Assembly (NCBI GenBank): GCA_023252155.1
Contig: JAHEXJ010000002.1
Coordinates: forward strand, 1-64,000
Source of the DNA: Actinomycetes bacterium
GTDB lineage: Bacteria; Actinomycetota; Actinomycetes; Nanopelagicales; Nanopelagicaceae
Direction of reading: 5' to 3'
DNA: 64,000 bases
This document shows, piece after piece, positions 1 to 11,484 of this stretch; position 1 is the first letter of the stretch; each line of letters starts with the position of its first letter. Made by a program: the position numbers and the translations under genes. The notes below the pieces were generated by a model. The model had not been told where the DNA came from. It ran no database searches and saw only the letters and a program-made list of their open reading frames with translations.

Positions 1-32
1 AAATTGGCACCCAAGCCGATTACCAGAACTAA

Positions 33-2685
<2,653 letters not shown>

Positions 2686-2689
2686 GGAA

Positions 2690-3736
2690 ATGACTAAGAA
2701 TACGTTCGATCTAGGAGTTATTGGCGGAGATGGCATCGGGCCAGAAGTCGTAGCCGAAGGGCTGAGGGTGCTCGATGCAGTTGCTGCAAAGTACGCAGTC
2801 ACCTTCAATAAGACTTCCTATGATCTCGGTGCAGGTTTCTGGCACCGAACTGGTGAAGTTCTTCCGCAGTCTGTCATTGATGATTTAGCAAAGCGCGATG
2901 TCATCTTGCTCGGCGCTGTTGGGGACCCAACAGTTCCAAGTGGTGTCCTCGAGCGGGGTCTGCTTCTCAAATTGCGTTTCACTTTTGACCACTATGTAAA
3001 CTTGCGTCCAGCTCGTTTGTACCCTGGAGTCACTTCGCCGCTTGCGAACGTGGAATCGATTGATTTCGTCGTCGTACGCGAGGGCACTGAAGGTCCCTAC
3101 ATCGGCGCGGGTGGCGTTCTGGCAGAAGGTACCGACGCTGAGATCGCAACAGAGGAAAGCATCAATACGCGTCGAGGTGCAGAGCGGGTAATCCGGGATG
3201 CTTTCGTGCGGGCAACGGGTCGAAAGCGCAAGCATCTAACGTTGGTGCATAAGAACAATGTTCTTACCCGTGCTGGCGGTATGTGGACAAGAACCTTTAA
3301 CGAAGTTGCCAAGGAATATCCAGATGTAACTACCGATTACCTCCACGTTGATGCGGCTTCGATGTTCTTTGTAACTAACCCGGGCCGTTTTGATGTCGTT
3401 GTGACGGACAATCTATTTGGTGACATCTTGACCGACATTGCGGCTGCAACTTGCGGAGGCATCGGATTGGCGGCCTCGGGCAACATCAACCCAACAGGAA
3501 AATATCCATCGATGTTTGAACCGGTTCATGGGTCTGCTCCCGATATCGCCGGTAAGGGTCTTGCAGATCCAACGGCAACGGTGTTGTCCGTGGCGATGAT
3601 GCTAAATCATCTTGGTTTGACTGAAGCTGCTGCCGAAGTCGAAGAAGTTGTTGCTAAAGATCTACTTGCGCGTGGCACGACGAAGAGAAGCACTAGCGAA
3701 ATCGGAAGTGCTCTAGTTGAGGCACTGAAGGGATAG
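2690..3736 (+). CDS. leuB: 3-isopropylmalate dehydrogenase
   Basis: Leucine pathway enzyme: NAD-dependent oxidative decarboxylation of 3-isopropylmalate. 348 residues, normal length. The N-terminal [10 protein letters not shown], the substrate-binding [12 protein letters not shown], the metal-binding aspartates in [14 protein letters not shown], and the C-terminal [15 protein letters not shown] all match the isocitrate/isopropylmalate dehydrogenase family. It starts 4 bp after serA with GAGGAA as ribosome-binding site inside the serA end. With CimA in the same operon the family can also act on methylmalate in isoleucine synthesis. Confidence 0.95.
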   Translation: MTKNTFDLGVIGGDGIGPEVVAEGLRVLDAVAAKYAVTFNKTSYDLGAGFWHRTGEVLPQSVIDDLAKRDVILLGAVGDPTVPSGVLERGLLLKLRFTFDHYVNLRPARLYPGVTSPLANVESIDFVVVREGTEGPYIGAGGVLAEGTDAEIATEESINTRRGAERVIRDAFVRATGRKRKHLTLVHKNNVLTRAGGMWTRTFNEVAKEYPDVTTDYLHVDAASMFFVTNPGRFDVVVTDNLFGDILTDIAAATCGGIGLAASGNINPTGKYPSMFEPVHGSAPDIAGKGLADPTATVLSVAMMLNHLGLTEAAAEVEEVVAKDLLARGTTKRSTSEIGSALVEALKG

Positions 3737-3740
3737 AAAC

Positions 3741-4826
3741 ATGAGCATCAAAATCAGCACATCTACCCGCAAAGTTTCGGATGCAGAGCGAGCAGAGAAG
3801 ATGAAGAAGCCCGGCTTCGGAAAGTATTACACCGACCACATGGTCGTTGCTGAATGGTCGGAAGCTGATGGATGGGGGCAAGCAGAGCTAAAGCCGTATG
3901 GGCCGATTGTTTTGGATCCTGCCGCTGCGGTCTTTCACTATGGCCAAGAAATTTTCGAGGGACTTAAGGCCTATCGCCAACCTGACGGCGGAATTTCTCT
4001 CTTTCGCCCAGAAGCAAATGCAGTGCGCTTCCAGCGAAGCGCTGATCGCTTAGCTCTTCCAGAGTTACCGACAGAAACTTTCCTCGAAAGCCTTGACGCT
4101 CTAGTGAAGGAAGATGCTGCCTGGGTCCCAGGAAATGTGGGCGAATCTCTTTACTTGCGTCCATTTATGTTCGCATCCGAAGTTGGCTTGGGTGTTCGCC
4201 CAACCAACCGCGCTCTATATATGTTAATTGCCACCCCTGCCGCGGCGTATTTCAATTCCGATAACGCCGTCGCTGTCTGGATCTCCACCGAGTATGTTCG
4301 CGCCGTTCAAGGTGGGACTGGTGAAGCGAAATGCGGCGGCAATTACGCGGCTTCTTTGGTTGCGCAGAAAGCGGCGGCGAAAGAAGGGTGCGATCAGGTT
4401 GTATGGATTGATGCCAAGGAACGCAAGTGGGTTGAAGAAATGGGCGGGATGAACCTTTACTTTGTTAAAGGCTCTGGTGCCAATGCAACCCTTGTCACTC
4501 CAAAACTCACAGGCACGTTGCTGCCAGGAATCACACGCGATTCAATCCTTACACTCGCCAAAGACCTTGGCTATAAATCTGAAGAGGTCATGATCAGCGT
4601 TGAGGACTGGCGAGATGGCGTTAAGAGCGGAGAAATTACAGAAATCTTTGCTTGCGGTACTGCTGCCGTGGTTACACCAGTTGGATCGGCAAAAAGTTCA
4701 ATGGGAACTTGGGTTACGGGAGATGGTACGCCAGGTCCAATCACCGGTCAGATTCGCAACGCTCTTCTTGGAATACAGCACGGAACGATCGCGGATAAGC
4801 ATCATTGGATGCGAAAAGTTCTGTAA
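3741..4826 (+). CDS. ilvE: Branched-chain amino acid aminotransferase
   Basis: PLP-dependent fold-type IV transaminase, the last step of valine, leucine and isoleucine synthesis. 361 residues. FHYGQEIFEGLKAYR is the conserved N-terminal block; the PLP lysine is in GEAKCGGNYAAS; EMGGMNLYFV and EIFACGTAAVVTPV are the typical C-terminal motifs. It starts 4 bp after leuB and its stop overlaps the cimA start (TAATG), so the operon is translationally coupled. Confidence 0.95.
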   Translation: MSIKISTSTRKVSDAERAEKMKKPGFGKYYTDHMVVAEWSEADGWGQAELKPYGPIVLDPAAAVFHYGQEIFEGLKAYRQPDGGISLFRPEANAVRFQRSADRLALPELPTETFLESLDALVKEDAAWVPGNVGESLYLRPFMFASEVGLGVRPTNRALYMLIATPAAAYFNSDNAVAVWISTEYVRAVQGGTGEAKCGGNYAASLVAQKAAAKEGCDQVVWIDAKERKWVEEMGGMNLYFVKGSGANATLVTPKLTGTLLPGITRDSILTLAKDLGYKSEEVMISVEDWRDGVKSGEITEIFACGTAAVVTPVGSAKSSMGTWVTGDGTPGPITGQIRNALLGIQHGTIADKHHWMRKVL

Positions 4827-6412
4827 TGGTCTCAGACGCTTTTCACATCTACGACACAACGTTGCGCGATGGCGCGCAACAAGAGGGGTTAAACCTTTCG
4901 GTTCATGACAAGTTGGCCATTGCGCGCCACTTAGATGACCTGGGTGTCGGTTTTATTGAAGGCGGCTGGCCGGGAGCAAATCCAAAGGACACCGAGTTCT
5001 TCGAACGCGCGAAGACTGAATTGCAGTTGAAGAATGCAACCTTTGTAGCCTTTGGTGCCACCAGGCGACCGAATGTGAACGCAGCCGATGATGTGTTGCT
5101 AAGCGCACTAAGAAATTCTGGAGCTCCTGCGGTGACACTCGTAGCTAAGGCTTATGACCGTCACGTTGACCTGGCACTTCGAACGACACTCGATGAAAAC
5201 CTTGCGATGATTGAAGACTCCATCAAGCATCTTCGAAGCGAAGGCCAACGTGTATTTCTAGACGCAGAACATTTCTTCGATGGTTACCGTTCAAATCGGG
5301 CATATGCGTTAGAAGTTGTTCGCGTCGCAGCCGAAGCCGGTGCCGACGTCGTTGCCTTGTGCGACACAAATGGCGGCATGCTTCCAGATGAACTCTCAGA
5401 TGTTGTTCACGATATTTTGAACAGCACTTCAGCACGTTTAGGAATTCACTGCCACAACGACACAGGATGCGCTGTTGCGAATTCGATGGCTGCTGTAGCG
5501 GCTGGTGCGACACATGTACAAGGGACTCTAAATGGGTACGGTGAACGAACAGGAAACGCCGACCTCGTGACGATTATCGCCAACCTCCAGTTGAAGAAAA
5601 AGCAACAGGTTTTGCCAACTGGCGCGTTGGAAGAAGCTTTTAGAATTTCGCACGCAGTAGCCGAAGTCACCAACGTGGCACCAAGTGCACGGCAACCCTA
5701 TGTTGGCTTTTCTGCTTTTGCCCATAAAGCAGGATTACATGCCAGCGCTATCAAGGTTGACCCGTCGCTCTATCAACATGAAGACCCTGCCTCGGTTGGC
5801 AACGACATGAGAATGCTCGTATCAGAGATGGCAGGGCGGGCATCAATTGAATTGAAATCTCAAGAACTCGGCATCGATCTAGGTGGCAACCGCGAAGTCA
5901 TCGGTCGCGTTGTCGAGCGAGTCAAAGAGATGGAAGCGCATGGATTCACCTTTGAGGCCGCAGATGCTTCCTTTGAATTGCTGCTTCGCGAGGAGGCAAC
6001 GGGGACTCGACCAAGTTTCTTCGCCATTGATCATTGGCTTACAACCGTCGAACGCGCTGCAGATCAGCGAATCGTCACGAAGGCAGAAATTTCTTTAACC
6101 GCGCATGGCGAGAAAATCGTTTGCAGCGGCGAAGGAAACGGTCCTGTTAACGCATTCGACAAAGCGCTGAGATCTGGACTCCTTCGCTTCTACCCAGAAT
6201 TGGCTCAACTTGAATTAACTGACTATAAGGTTCGTATTCTTGAGGGCCGCCTCGGTACTGGTGCTATTACCCGTGTTCTTGTCGAGACAAGTGATGGCAA
6301 AGCCGAATGGAACACAGTAGGTGTACACGAGAACGTCATCGCAGCCTCGGCAATGGCCCTCGAGGATGCAGTTACTTTCGGATTACTTAGGTTGGGGCGC
6401 ATTCCCGATTAA
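4826..6412 (+). CDS. cimA: (R)-citramalate synthase
   Basis: Condenses pyruvate and acetyl-CoA to citramalate, a threonine-independent entry to isoleucine. The HMGL-like TIM barrel opens with YDTTLRDGAQQEGLNL; EGGWPGANPKD and the metal-site HCHNDTGCAVAN follow; the C-terminal LeuA-type regulatory domain covers about residues 400-528. EGGWPG and DGAQQEG favour citramalate synthase over isopropylmalate synthase. ATG at 4826 overlaps the ilvE stop by one base; an upstream in-frame ATG at 4805 lies inside ilvE. It is the last gene of the operon and converges on the phosphatase gene 9 bp away; no terminator hairpin is seen between them. Confidence 0.92.
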   Translation: MVSDAFHIYDTTLRDGAQQEGLNLSVHDKLAIARHLDDLGVGFIEGGWPGANPKDTEFFERAKTELQLKNATFVAFGATRRPNVNAADDVLLSALRNSGAPAVTLVAKAYDRHVDLALRTTLDENLAMIEDSIKHLRSEGQRVFLDAEHFFDGYRSNRAYALEVVRVAAEAGADVVALCDTNGGMLPDELSDVVHDILNSTSARLGIHCHNDTGCAVANSMAAVAAGATHVQGTLNGYGERTGNADLVTIIANLQLKKKQQVLPTGALEEAFRISHAVAEVTNVAPSARQPYVGFSAFAHKAGLHASAIKVDPSLYQHEDPASVGNDMRMLVSEMAGRASIELKSQELGIDLGGNREVIGRVVERVKEMEAHGFTFEAADASFELLLREEATGTRPSFFAIDHWLTTVERAADQRIVTKAEISLTAHGEKIVCSGEGNGPVNAFDKALRSGLLRFYPELAQLELTDYKVRILEGRLGTGAITRVLVETSDGKAEWNTVGVHENVIAASAMALEDAVTFGLLRLGRIPD

Positions 6413-6421
6413 AGTTTGCTC

Positions 6422-7597
6422 TTATTCGCTCCTACGAATGATGAGAATCGTCGCGTCATCTGACGCCGAATGATCGGCTAGGGAGATAATCTCGTTAACC
6501 GCAAGCTGGACGGAATCTGAATAGCGAACGATGTTTTCCACTCGGTGGAGACCGCCGATGGTTCCATCAAATAAATCCAGAACACCGTCACTGATTGACA
6601 CGAGAGTGTCACCAGGTCCTAAATTCGTCTGGTGCTCTTCCCACGTTGTTTGGATTCCAGCCCCAAGTGGAAGATTGTCCGAGGTCAGTCGCACATTGGA
6701 TCCATCTGCTCTGTAAATAATTGACAAACCATGACCGGCATCGACGAAGCGAATACCGCCGCTTGCAATATCTAGACGTGCGTGAAAAAGGGTCACGAAA
6801 CTGCTCGTGCTATGGAGATCTCCTTCAAGAATGTCTGATGCAATTTCTACGGCCTTGATGATGCTGTGGTCGCGCGATCCGGCACGAAGGACGGCCCTGA
6901 CAGTTGCCGCAAGGATTGCGGCCGCCATGCCTTTGCCCATCACATCTGCGAGGGTGAATGCCTCGCCTTCGGAAATCGAATACCAATCGTAGAAATCTCC
7001 ACCGACTATTTGGACATGGGCGCACCCGCCGGCCACTTCGTATCCGTCGAGTACAAGGGGTTGTTTCGGAAGGAGGCTTCGTTGCACTCTCGCCGCCCGC
7101 GCAATTTCTTCTTCGGCGGTCATTTCGCTCTGAACCCAGAGTTTTAGTTCGTATAAGAGACTTTGTTCGTCTTCAGTGAGGATTCTCGGTTCGGTGTCGA
7201 AGACGCAGAGAGTCCCAATGAGTTGACCATCTTGCGCTTCGAGCGGGTACCCAGCGTAGAAACGAATGTGTGATTCGCCGGTCACAAGAGGGTTCTCCTT
7301 GAATCGCAGATCAAGCGAGGCATTGGGCACATCAAGCATCTCGGAAGTGCGAACTGCAAAATCGCTGAATGAGTCTTTGCGGGTCGGGTCGCTAATAGTC
7401 GTACCAAATCGAGATTTGATGAATACACGATCATCGAGGATGAGTGTGATGGCCGCTGATTTTGTTTTGAGCAGTTGTGCTGCAAGTCGAGTAATGCGAT
7501 CAAAGCGCTCTTCGGGTTCTTTGCTGAGTACGTTGAGCGCCTCAAGTGCGCGTCTCCTTGTTGCCTCAGTAAAGACGCCGTTTGCCGTATCGGTCAT
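6422..7597 (-). CDS. GAF-PP2C (SpoIIE/RsbU-type) phosphatase
   Basis: Probable RsbU-like serine phosphatase that would dephosphorylate a STAS antagonist in a partner-switching pathway. An N-terminal GAF-type sensor (about residues 20-155) is followed by a PP2C/SpoIIE domain with metal-binding aspartates in GGDFYDW, LADVMGKGMAAA, VDAGHG, ISDGVLD and SDDATILII. ATG at 7597 overlaps the stop of the upstream kinase gene (ATGA) with an AGAAG ribosome-binding sequence; a longer frame begins at a TTG at 7624. The signal sensed by the GAF domain is unknown. Last gene of a four-gene operon with a STAS protein, a kinase and a glycosyltransferase. Confidence 0.88.
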   Translation of the reverse strand: MTDTANGVFTEATRRRALEALNVLSKEPEERFDRITRLAAQLLKTKSAAITLILDDRVFIKSRFGTTISDPTRKDSFSDFAVRTSEMLDVPNASLDLRFKENPLVTGESHIRFYAGYPLEAQDGQLIGTLCVFDTEPRILTEDEQSLLYELKLWVQSEMTAEEEIARAARVQRSLLPKQPLVLDGYEVAGGCAHVQIVGGDFYDWYSISEGEAFTLADVMGKGMAAAILAATVRAVLRAGSRDHSIIKAVEIASDILEGDLHSTSSFVTLFHARLDIASGGIRFVDAGHGLSIIYRADGSNVRLTSDNLPLGAGIQTTWEEHQTNLGPGDTLVSISDGVLDLFDGTIGGLHRVENIVRYSDSVQLAVNEIISLADHSASDDATILIIRRSE

Positions 7598-8025
7598 GAG
7601 TGAATCTTCTTTGAAATTTTCCAAGTGTTTTTCCTGTCAGTATTTTCATAAGAGAAATGGTCAACGAGGGCGCGTACGAGAGGAATGCCGCGTCCGGATT
7701 CAGAAAATTCATCGGGCATCACGTGCTCGTCAAGCTCCAAGTCAGCTAAGTCTCCATTGTCTGTCATAGTCACCGACACTTTGTTGCTGTGAATTTCGAC
7801 GACGATTTCGCAGGAAATCCGACCAGTGACCTCCGAGTACAGGAATATGTTTGTGGCAAGCTCGATGATCGCCGTCTCGATGCTGTATCGATCGGCTGGG
7901 GCCAGTTGTGCATTTTCATCCCAGGTATTCTTCAAAAATTCGTGAACGTCAAAGATGTCGTCTGGAGGGACGATCAACGCTCTCTTATAAATTGTCATCT
8001 CAGTCACTAAACGCTGATTCTGCAT
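7594..8025 (-). CDS. Anti-sigma factor / serine kinase, RsbW-like (HATPase_c)
   Basis: Small GHKL ATPase of the RsbW/SpoIIAB group. In the family such proteins either bind a sigma factor or phosphorylate a STAS partner. The N-box is ETAIIELATN, and the ATP-lid boxes are TDNGD and SGRGIPLVRALVD near the C-terminus. Its 3' end overlaps the phosphatase start by 4 bp. ATG at 8025 overlaps the STAS gene by 26 bp; ATG at 7998 (MTIYKRAL), one base after the STAS stop, is an equally good start and gives 134 residues. No sigma factor gene is in the window, so its target is unknown. Confidence 0.85.
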   Translation of the reverse strand: MQNQRLVTEMTIYKRALIVPPDDIFDVHEFLKNTWDENAQLAPADRYSIETAIIELATNIFLYSEVTGRISCEIVVEIHSNKVSVTMTDNGDLADLELDEHVMPDEFSESGRGIPLVRALVDHFSYENTDRKNTWKISKKIHS

Positions 8026-8332
8026 TTTCGTACGCTTTAAGAACGCGGTCGATGTTTGTCAGCTCAAGAACCATTCTGACTTGCGCGGTGGGACATGCAA
8101 TTCTCAAGTCTCCGCCTGCCTGTCGTGCAGTTTTAAGACCATTGATGAGGGCGCCCAATCCCGAGGAATCGATAAAATCGACATCGGTCAAATCAATTGC
8201 CACTTTGTGGTTTCCGGCAGTCACCGTGGCATGAATCTCATCGCGAATTTTTGGGGCAGAGACCATATTGAGTTTGCCTTCAAGTTTGAGCACCGCGACA
8301 TGGTCTCCTACGATTTTCGTGTGGATCTTCAT
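8000..8332 (-). CDS. STAS-domain anti-sigma factor antagonist (RsbV-like)
   Basis: A 110-residue single-domain STAS protein. The phosphorylatable serine region is FIDSSGLGALINGL at about residues 54-68, and the size matches the SpoIIAA/RsbV family. In the family the unphosphorylated form captures the RsbW-type kinase. Its ATG overlaps the stop of the glycosyltransferase gene (ATGA), so all four proteins are translated from one message in the order enzyme, antagonist, kinase, phosphatase. Confidence 0.9.
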   Translation of the reverse strand: MKIHTKIVGDHVAVLKLEGKLNMVSAPKIRDEIHATVTAGNHKVAIDLTDVDFIDSSGLGALINGLKTARQAGGDLRIACPTAQVRMVLELTNIDRVLKAYENAESAFSD

Positions 8333-10275
8333 TTAACCAATTTCTCCTTTGATTGGTGACCACGGTAGCGAACTGCTGGAATAAGAATACTTAGGAGGCC
8401 AAGATCCCAAAGGACCCACGCGACATTTACGAGTGTCCCCACCGGTTCACTAAGACCCCTAGAAAGGCGCAAGATGCCGACTCCTGCGGCAAAGATGAGG
8501 ATTATCGCCACGGCAATTTGATGTTTTATTAATCCCCATTCATTTCGACCACTTTCACCTCTTTTCGGAGTGACAACGAAGGCAAGTGGATGATGGAAAT
8601 AGACATTTCTTACAGCACTTGTTACCGCTTTTAACCAGATAGGGAAGAGCGCGAGGCTGTACTGCTGGCCTCTCCAGGTGGAGATTCCCTTGCTGACAAC
8701 GAGGAAGAGAAGTTGGTTGGCGACCATGAACGGGATGAAGTGATAAAAGTATGTAGTTGAAAAAGACTTGACTGGGAGAATACCGAAACATAGATAAACG
8801 ACAGGCGCCACGAAATATACGACGGCGGCGAAACCGCTTAGATAACTCCACATCGTCGAGAAATACATAATCTTCTGTGCAAATGTAAGGCCCCGTTGCA
8901 GCAACGGGTTTTCACGGAGCATTACCTGCATGGTGCCTTGTGCCCAACGGAGGCGTTGCTTCAACATGCTGCTCAAATCTTCTGGAGCCAAGCCGATGGC
9001 AAGAACTTCGTGGTGGTAAACGCTCTTCCAGCCCATGCCGTGCAATCGCATCGATGTAGCCATATCTTCTGTAACCGAGATTGTTGCTAGAGGCATGAGC
9101 GGCTGCGCTTCTCCAGGGCGATCGACATCCAGGGACCTAAGAAGAGTCGCTACCGCCTGGCAGGCGCCTAATGGCGAAAATTCGCGCGAAGATAAAAGGT
9201 CTGTTGTCTTTTCGACGTCAAGAATCACATCCCACTCGTCGTTCGTGACAGTATGAATTTCACCGATTGCGGCAAGGTCTTCCTTCATAAGGCTGAGATG
9301 CGATGAGACCATGCTTTTGGATACGTCGGAAATGCGCTGTTGAAGTGCATATGTGGCATCGGCGATTGTTTTGCCACTTGCAATGTCGTGGCGCGCATTA
9401 GATATCGCTACTTCAACAGACTTAAGAGCTTCTTGAATTTCCGGGGCATCGGCAACGGTCGTGCGAAGGGTTCGAAGAAGAATTCGGTCAGCGCTGCGAA
9501 GTGCTTCCCGGACCGCGATCTCGAGTTCGACCACATAACGCTTGAGTCCCAACTGCATAAGGGCATCCCTGCGAAGGATTGCATTTGAACCACAGAAGAA
9601 CGCGGCATTCCACGCATTCTTGCCCTGTTGGATTGGTCCGTAGAAAAGCGGTGCCTGGCTGCCGAGTGGGTCATACGTTGTGACATTGCCAAACCACTGT
9701 GGGGTCTGAACGAGTGCAACTTTGGGATCCTCGAAATAACTAAGTGTGTGGTCGAGGATTTCAGGGTAGGGAACTTGATCGGCGTCGAGGATTAATAAAA
9801 ACTCACCGCTTGTTTGCATTAAAGCATTGTTGAGATTTCCGGCTTTGGCGTGAAGAGGCTGGTTTGCCCAATTCGCGCCTCTCGTTATGTAGCCAACGCC
9901 AATTTCTTCAGCGGCTGAGCGCATTTCTTTACGAGCACCGTCATCCAAGATCCATGTTGTGTGCGGGTACCGAATTGCCTTGGCTGCCTTTGCGGTGGCA
10001 ATCACAAGATCTATAGGTTCGTTGTATGTGGTTATGAAAACGTCAACTGAAATGCCGTCTCGCGGGGGATGAATCGTGATTTTTGGATCGGCTCTCCAGA
10101 TGGTGAATCCAAAGAAGAGAACATCAATAAAGTTGTAAGTCTCGGCGATTACGAGAGGGACTGCGATCCACCAATTTGTCCAATTGAGAGAAAAAGACCA
10201 ACGCCACAAAATGTAATTAAGGCCGAGAGCAAAGGTAATGACCACATATACCCGTATCGCCACATTCCGACTCAC
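8329..10275 (-). CDS. Membrane glycosyltransferase family 2 (cellulose-synthase-like) with an inserted domain
   Basis: Probable processive polysaccharide synthase in the cytoplasmic membrane. Residues from the GTG at 10275: two N-terminal membrane segments (about 5-60), GT2 core with WILDDG (111-112), DADQ (164-166), TED (402-404) and QRLRWAQGT (440-448), then about six membrane segments. These are the D,D,D,Q(R/Q)xRW signatures of BcsA-like enzymes. Residues about 244-397 are a helix-rich insert between the SNAILRR and TED motifs that ordinary BcsA lacks. No C-terminal PilZ domain is seen. The GTG at 10275 is preceded by GAGGAGG five bases upstream; an open frame runs on to 10446 but would overlap xerC. 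The product polymer is unknown. Confidence 0.85.
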   Translation of the reverse strand: MSRNVAIRVYVVITFALGLNYILWRWSFSLNWTNWWIAVPLVIAETYNFIDVLFFGFTIWRADPKITIHPPRDGISVDVFITTYNEPIDLVIATAKAAKAIRYPHTTWILDDGARKEMRSAAEEIGVGYITRGANWANQPLHAKAGNLNNALMQTSGEFLLILDADQVPYPEILDHTLSYFEDPKVALVQTPQWFGNVTTYDPLGSQAPLFYGPIQQGKNAWNAAFFCGSNAILRRDALMQLGLKRYVVELEIAVREALRSADRILLRTLRTTVADAPEIQEALKSVEVAISNARHDIASGKTIADATYALQQRISDVSKSMVSSHLSLMKEDLAAIGEIHTVTNDEWDVILDVEKTTDLLSSREFSPLGACQAVATLLRSLDVDRPGEAQPLMPLATISVTEDMATSMRLHGMGWKSVYHHEVLAIGLAPEDLSSMLKQRLRWAQGTMQVMLRENPLLQRGLTFAQKIMYFSTMWSYLSGFAAVVYFVAPVVYLCFGILPVKSFSTTYFYHFIPFMVANQLLFLVVSKGISTWRGQQYSLALFPIWLKAVTSAVRNVYFHHPLAFVVTPKRGESGRNEWGLIKHQIAVAIILIFAAGVGILRLSRGLSEPVGTLVNVAWVLWDLGLLSILIPAVRYRGHQSKEKLVK

Positions 10276-10280
10276 GCGGT

Positions 10281-10287
10281 CCTCCTC
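10281..10287 (-). promoter_or_regulatory. Ribosome-binding site that sets the glycosyltransferase start
   Basis: On the minus strand GAGGAGG lies five bases before the GTG at 10275. It is the best Shine-Dalgarno match upstream of the first membrane segment and supports the 648-residue product over longer in-frame versions. The gap between the two divergent starts (10276-10355) also holds a 10-bp palindrome, GTTGGCCAAC, at 10315-10324. Confidence 0.6.
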
Positions 10288-10355
10288 GTCCCTTTTGATT
10301 AGAAGTTTAAGTGCGTTGGCCAACAAAAGGGGAGTCTCCTCAGTAACCTTGTTAT

Positions 10356-11273
10356 GTGATGCCAGCCTTGTTTCCGGACGTTTCTGCGGCTTTTGAGCGC
10401 CATCTCTGCGTGGAGCGCAATCTCTCTCGTCACAGCGTTCGCGCATATCTTGGGGATTTGAACAGTTTGATTCATCATCTCGAAACCCTGGGTCTTTCCG
10501 AGATTACCAATCTGGAGCTTTCGCACATTCGATCATGGCTGGCGACGATGCAAATTAAGGGCGGAGCTCGCACATCTCTATCAAGGCGTGCTGTATCGAT
10601 CCGGTTATTTACTAAATGGGCTTACAAAACTGGTTTAACGGCAACAGATGTCGGATTTTCTCTGGCGATACCAAAAGCCCATCGGACGTTGCCGGACGTT
10701 TTAAATGTTCCTAATGCTTTATTGGCAATGCAAGCCCTTGCCACTCGTGTTGGGGAGGAAGAAACCCCGGTCGCTCTTCGTGACTGCGCGATGGTCGAAG
10801 TTCTCTATGCCAGTGGGGCACGAGTTGCTGAATTGTGTGGATTGGATTTCGACGACGTGGATTACGAAAGACAGACGATTCGAGTACTTGGCAAGGGCAA
10901 TAAAGAACGGACCATTCCTATTGGCAATCCCGCAATGAGTGCCTTGAAAGCCTGGCTGGGAGATGGACGTCCATCCCTCGCGTCGAAATCCTCTGAAAAC
11001 GCGGTCTTCATCGGGGTTCGGGGCCGGCGCATCGATCAACGTACTGTTCGGACCGTGGTCTACGAAGCTTTGTCAGCCCTTGAAGGAGTCGAGCGAATGG
11101 GACCTCATGGGCTTCGCCATTCGGCCGCCACTCATTTGCTCGAAGGCGGTGCTGACCTTCGAACTGTTCAAGAAATTCTGGGCCATGCCTCCCTTGCTAC
11201 GACGCAGATTTATACCCACGTATCGACCGAAAGGCTCCAAAAAGCCTTCAAGCAGGCTCATCCCAGGGCCTGA
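10356..11273 (+). CDS. xerC: Tyrosine recombinase XerC/XerD family
   Basis: Site-specific recombinase, 305 residues, expected to resolve chromosome dimers at dif. An N-terminal SAM-like core-binding domain (about 5-90) precedes the catalytic domain with Arg in SGARVAELCGLD, Lys in LGKGNKERTIPI, HGLRHSAATHLLEGG, GHASLATTQIY and the nucleophilic Tyr in IYTHVS. The start is GTG at 10356 or ATG at 10359; neither has a strong ribosome-binding site. Its place just before rpsB is common in actinobacteria and argues for the housekeeping enzyme rather than a mobile-element integrase. No dif-like site was recognised. Confidence 0.9.
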   Translation: MMPALFPDVSAAFERHLCVERNLSRHSVRAYLGDLNSLIHHLETLGLSEITNLELSHIRSWLATMQIKGGARTSLSRRAVSIRLFTKWAYKTGLTATDVGFSLAIPKAHRTLPDVLNVPNALLAMQALATRVGEEETPVALRDCAMVEVLYASGARVAELCGLDFDDVDYERQTIRVLGKGNKERTIPIGNPAMSALKAWLGDGRPSLASKSSENAVFIGVRGRRIDQRTVRTVVYEALSALEGVERMGPHGLRHSAATHLLEGGADLRTVQEILGHASLATTQIYTHVSTERLQKAFKQAHPRA

Positions 11274-11484
11274 TCGGCCGGATTAATGCGGAGTTTGCAT
11301 CCGGGCAGTTCAGGTAGGATTCACCCTGCATCACAAAGATTTGTGATGACTTCACGCACCTAGCTAGAACCACCTCGGTCCAGTTCGCTGGTCGGTGTTT
11401 TAGGTGCAGAGGGTCGGCAAATAGTTGGCCCAATAACCGAGAGCGAACTTCTACCAAGAAGTGCGCAAGAAGGAGTGTGCCGCC
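11274..11484 (+). promoter_or_regulatory. rpsB upstream region and structured leader
   Basis: A 211-bp gap with no gene. It holds three inverted repeats: CATCACAAA/TTTGTGATG at 11329-11348 (perfect 9-bp arms, 2-bp centre); CACC..CCAG-TTCG-CTGG..GGTG at 11371-11397; and ACTTCT-ACCA-AGAAGT at 11447-11462, extendable through one mismatch to 11443-11466, immediately before the AGGAG ribosome-binding site at 11471-11475. A weak promoter candidate is TTGTGA (11341) with TAGAAC (11365), spacing 18. Autoregulation by ribosomal protein S2 through the leader is known in other bacteria; here it is only a suggestion. Confidence 0.45.

Noticed and set aside
10356-11273. Integrase of a mobile element
   Set aside because: The gene sits in the conserved position before rpsB, with no attachment repeats, phage or transposon genes around it; the housekeeping XerC explanation is better.
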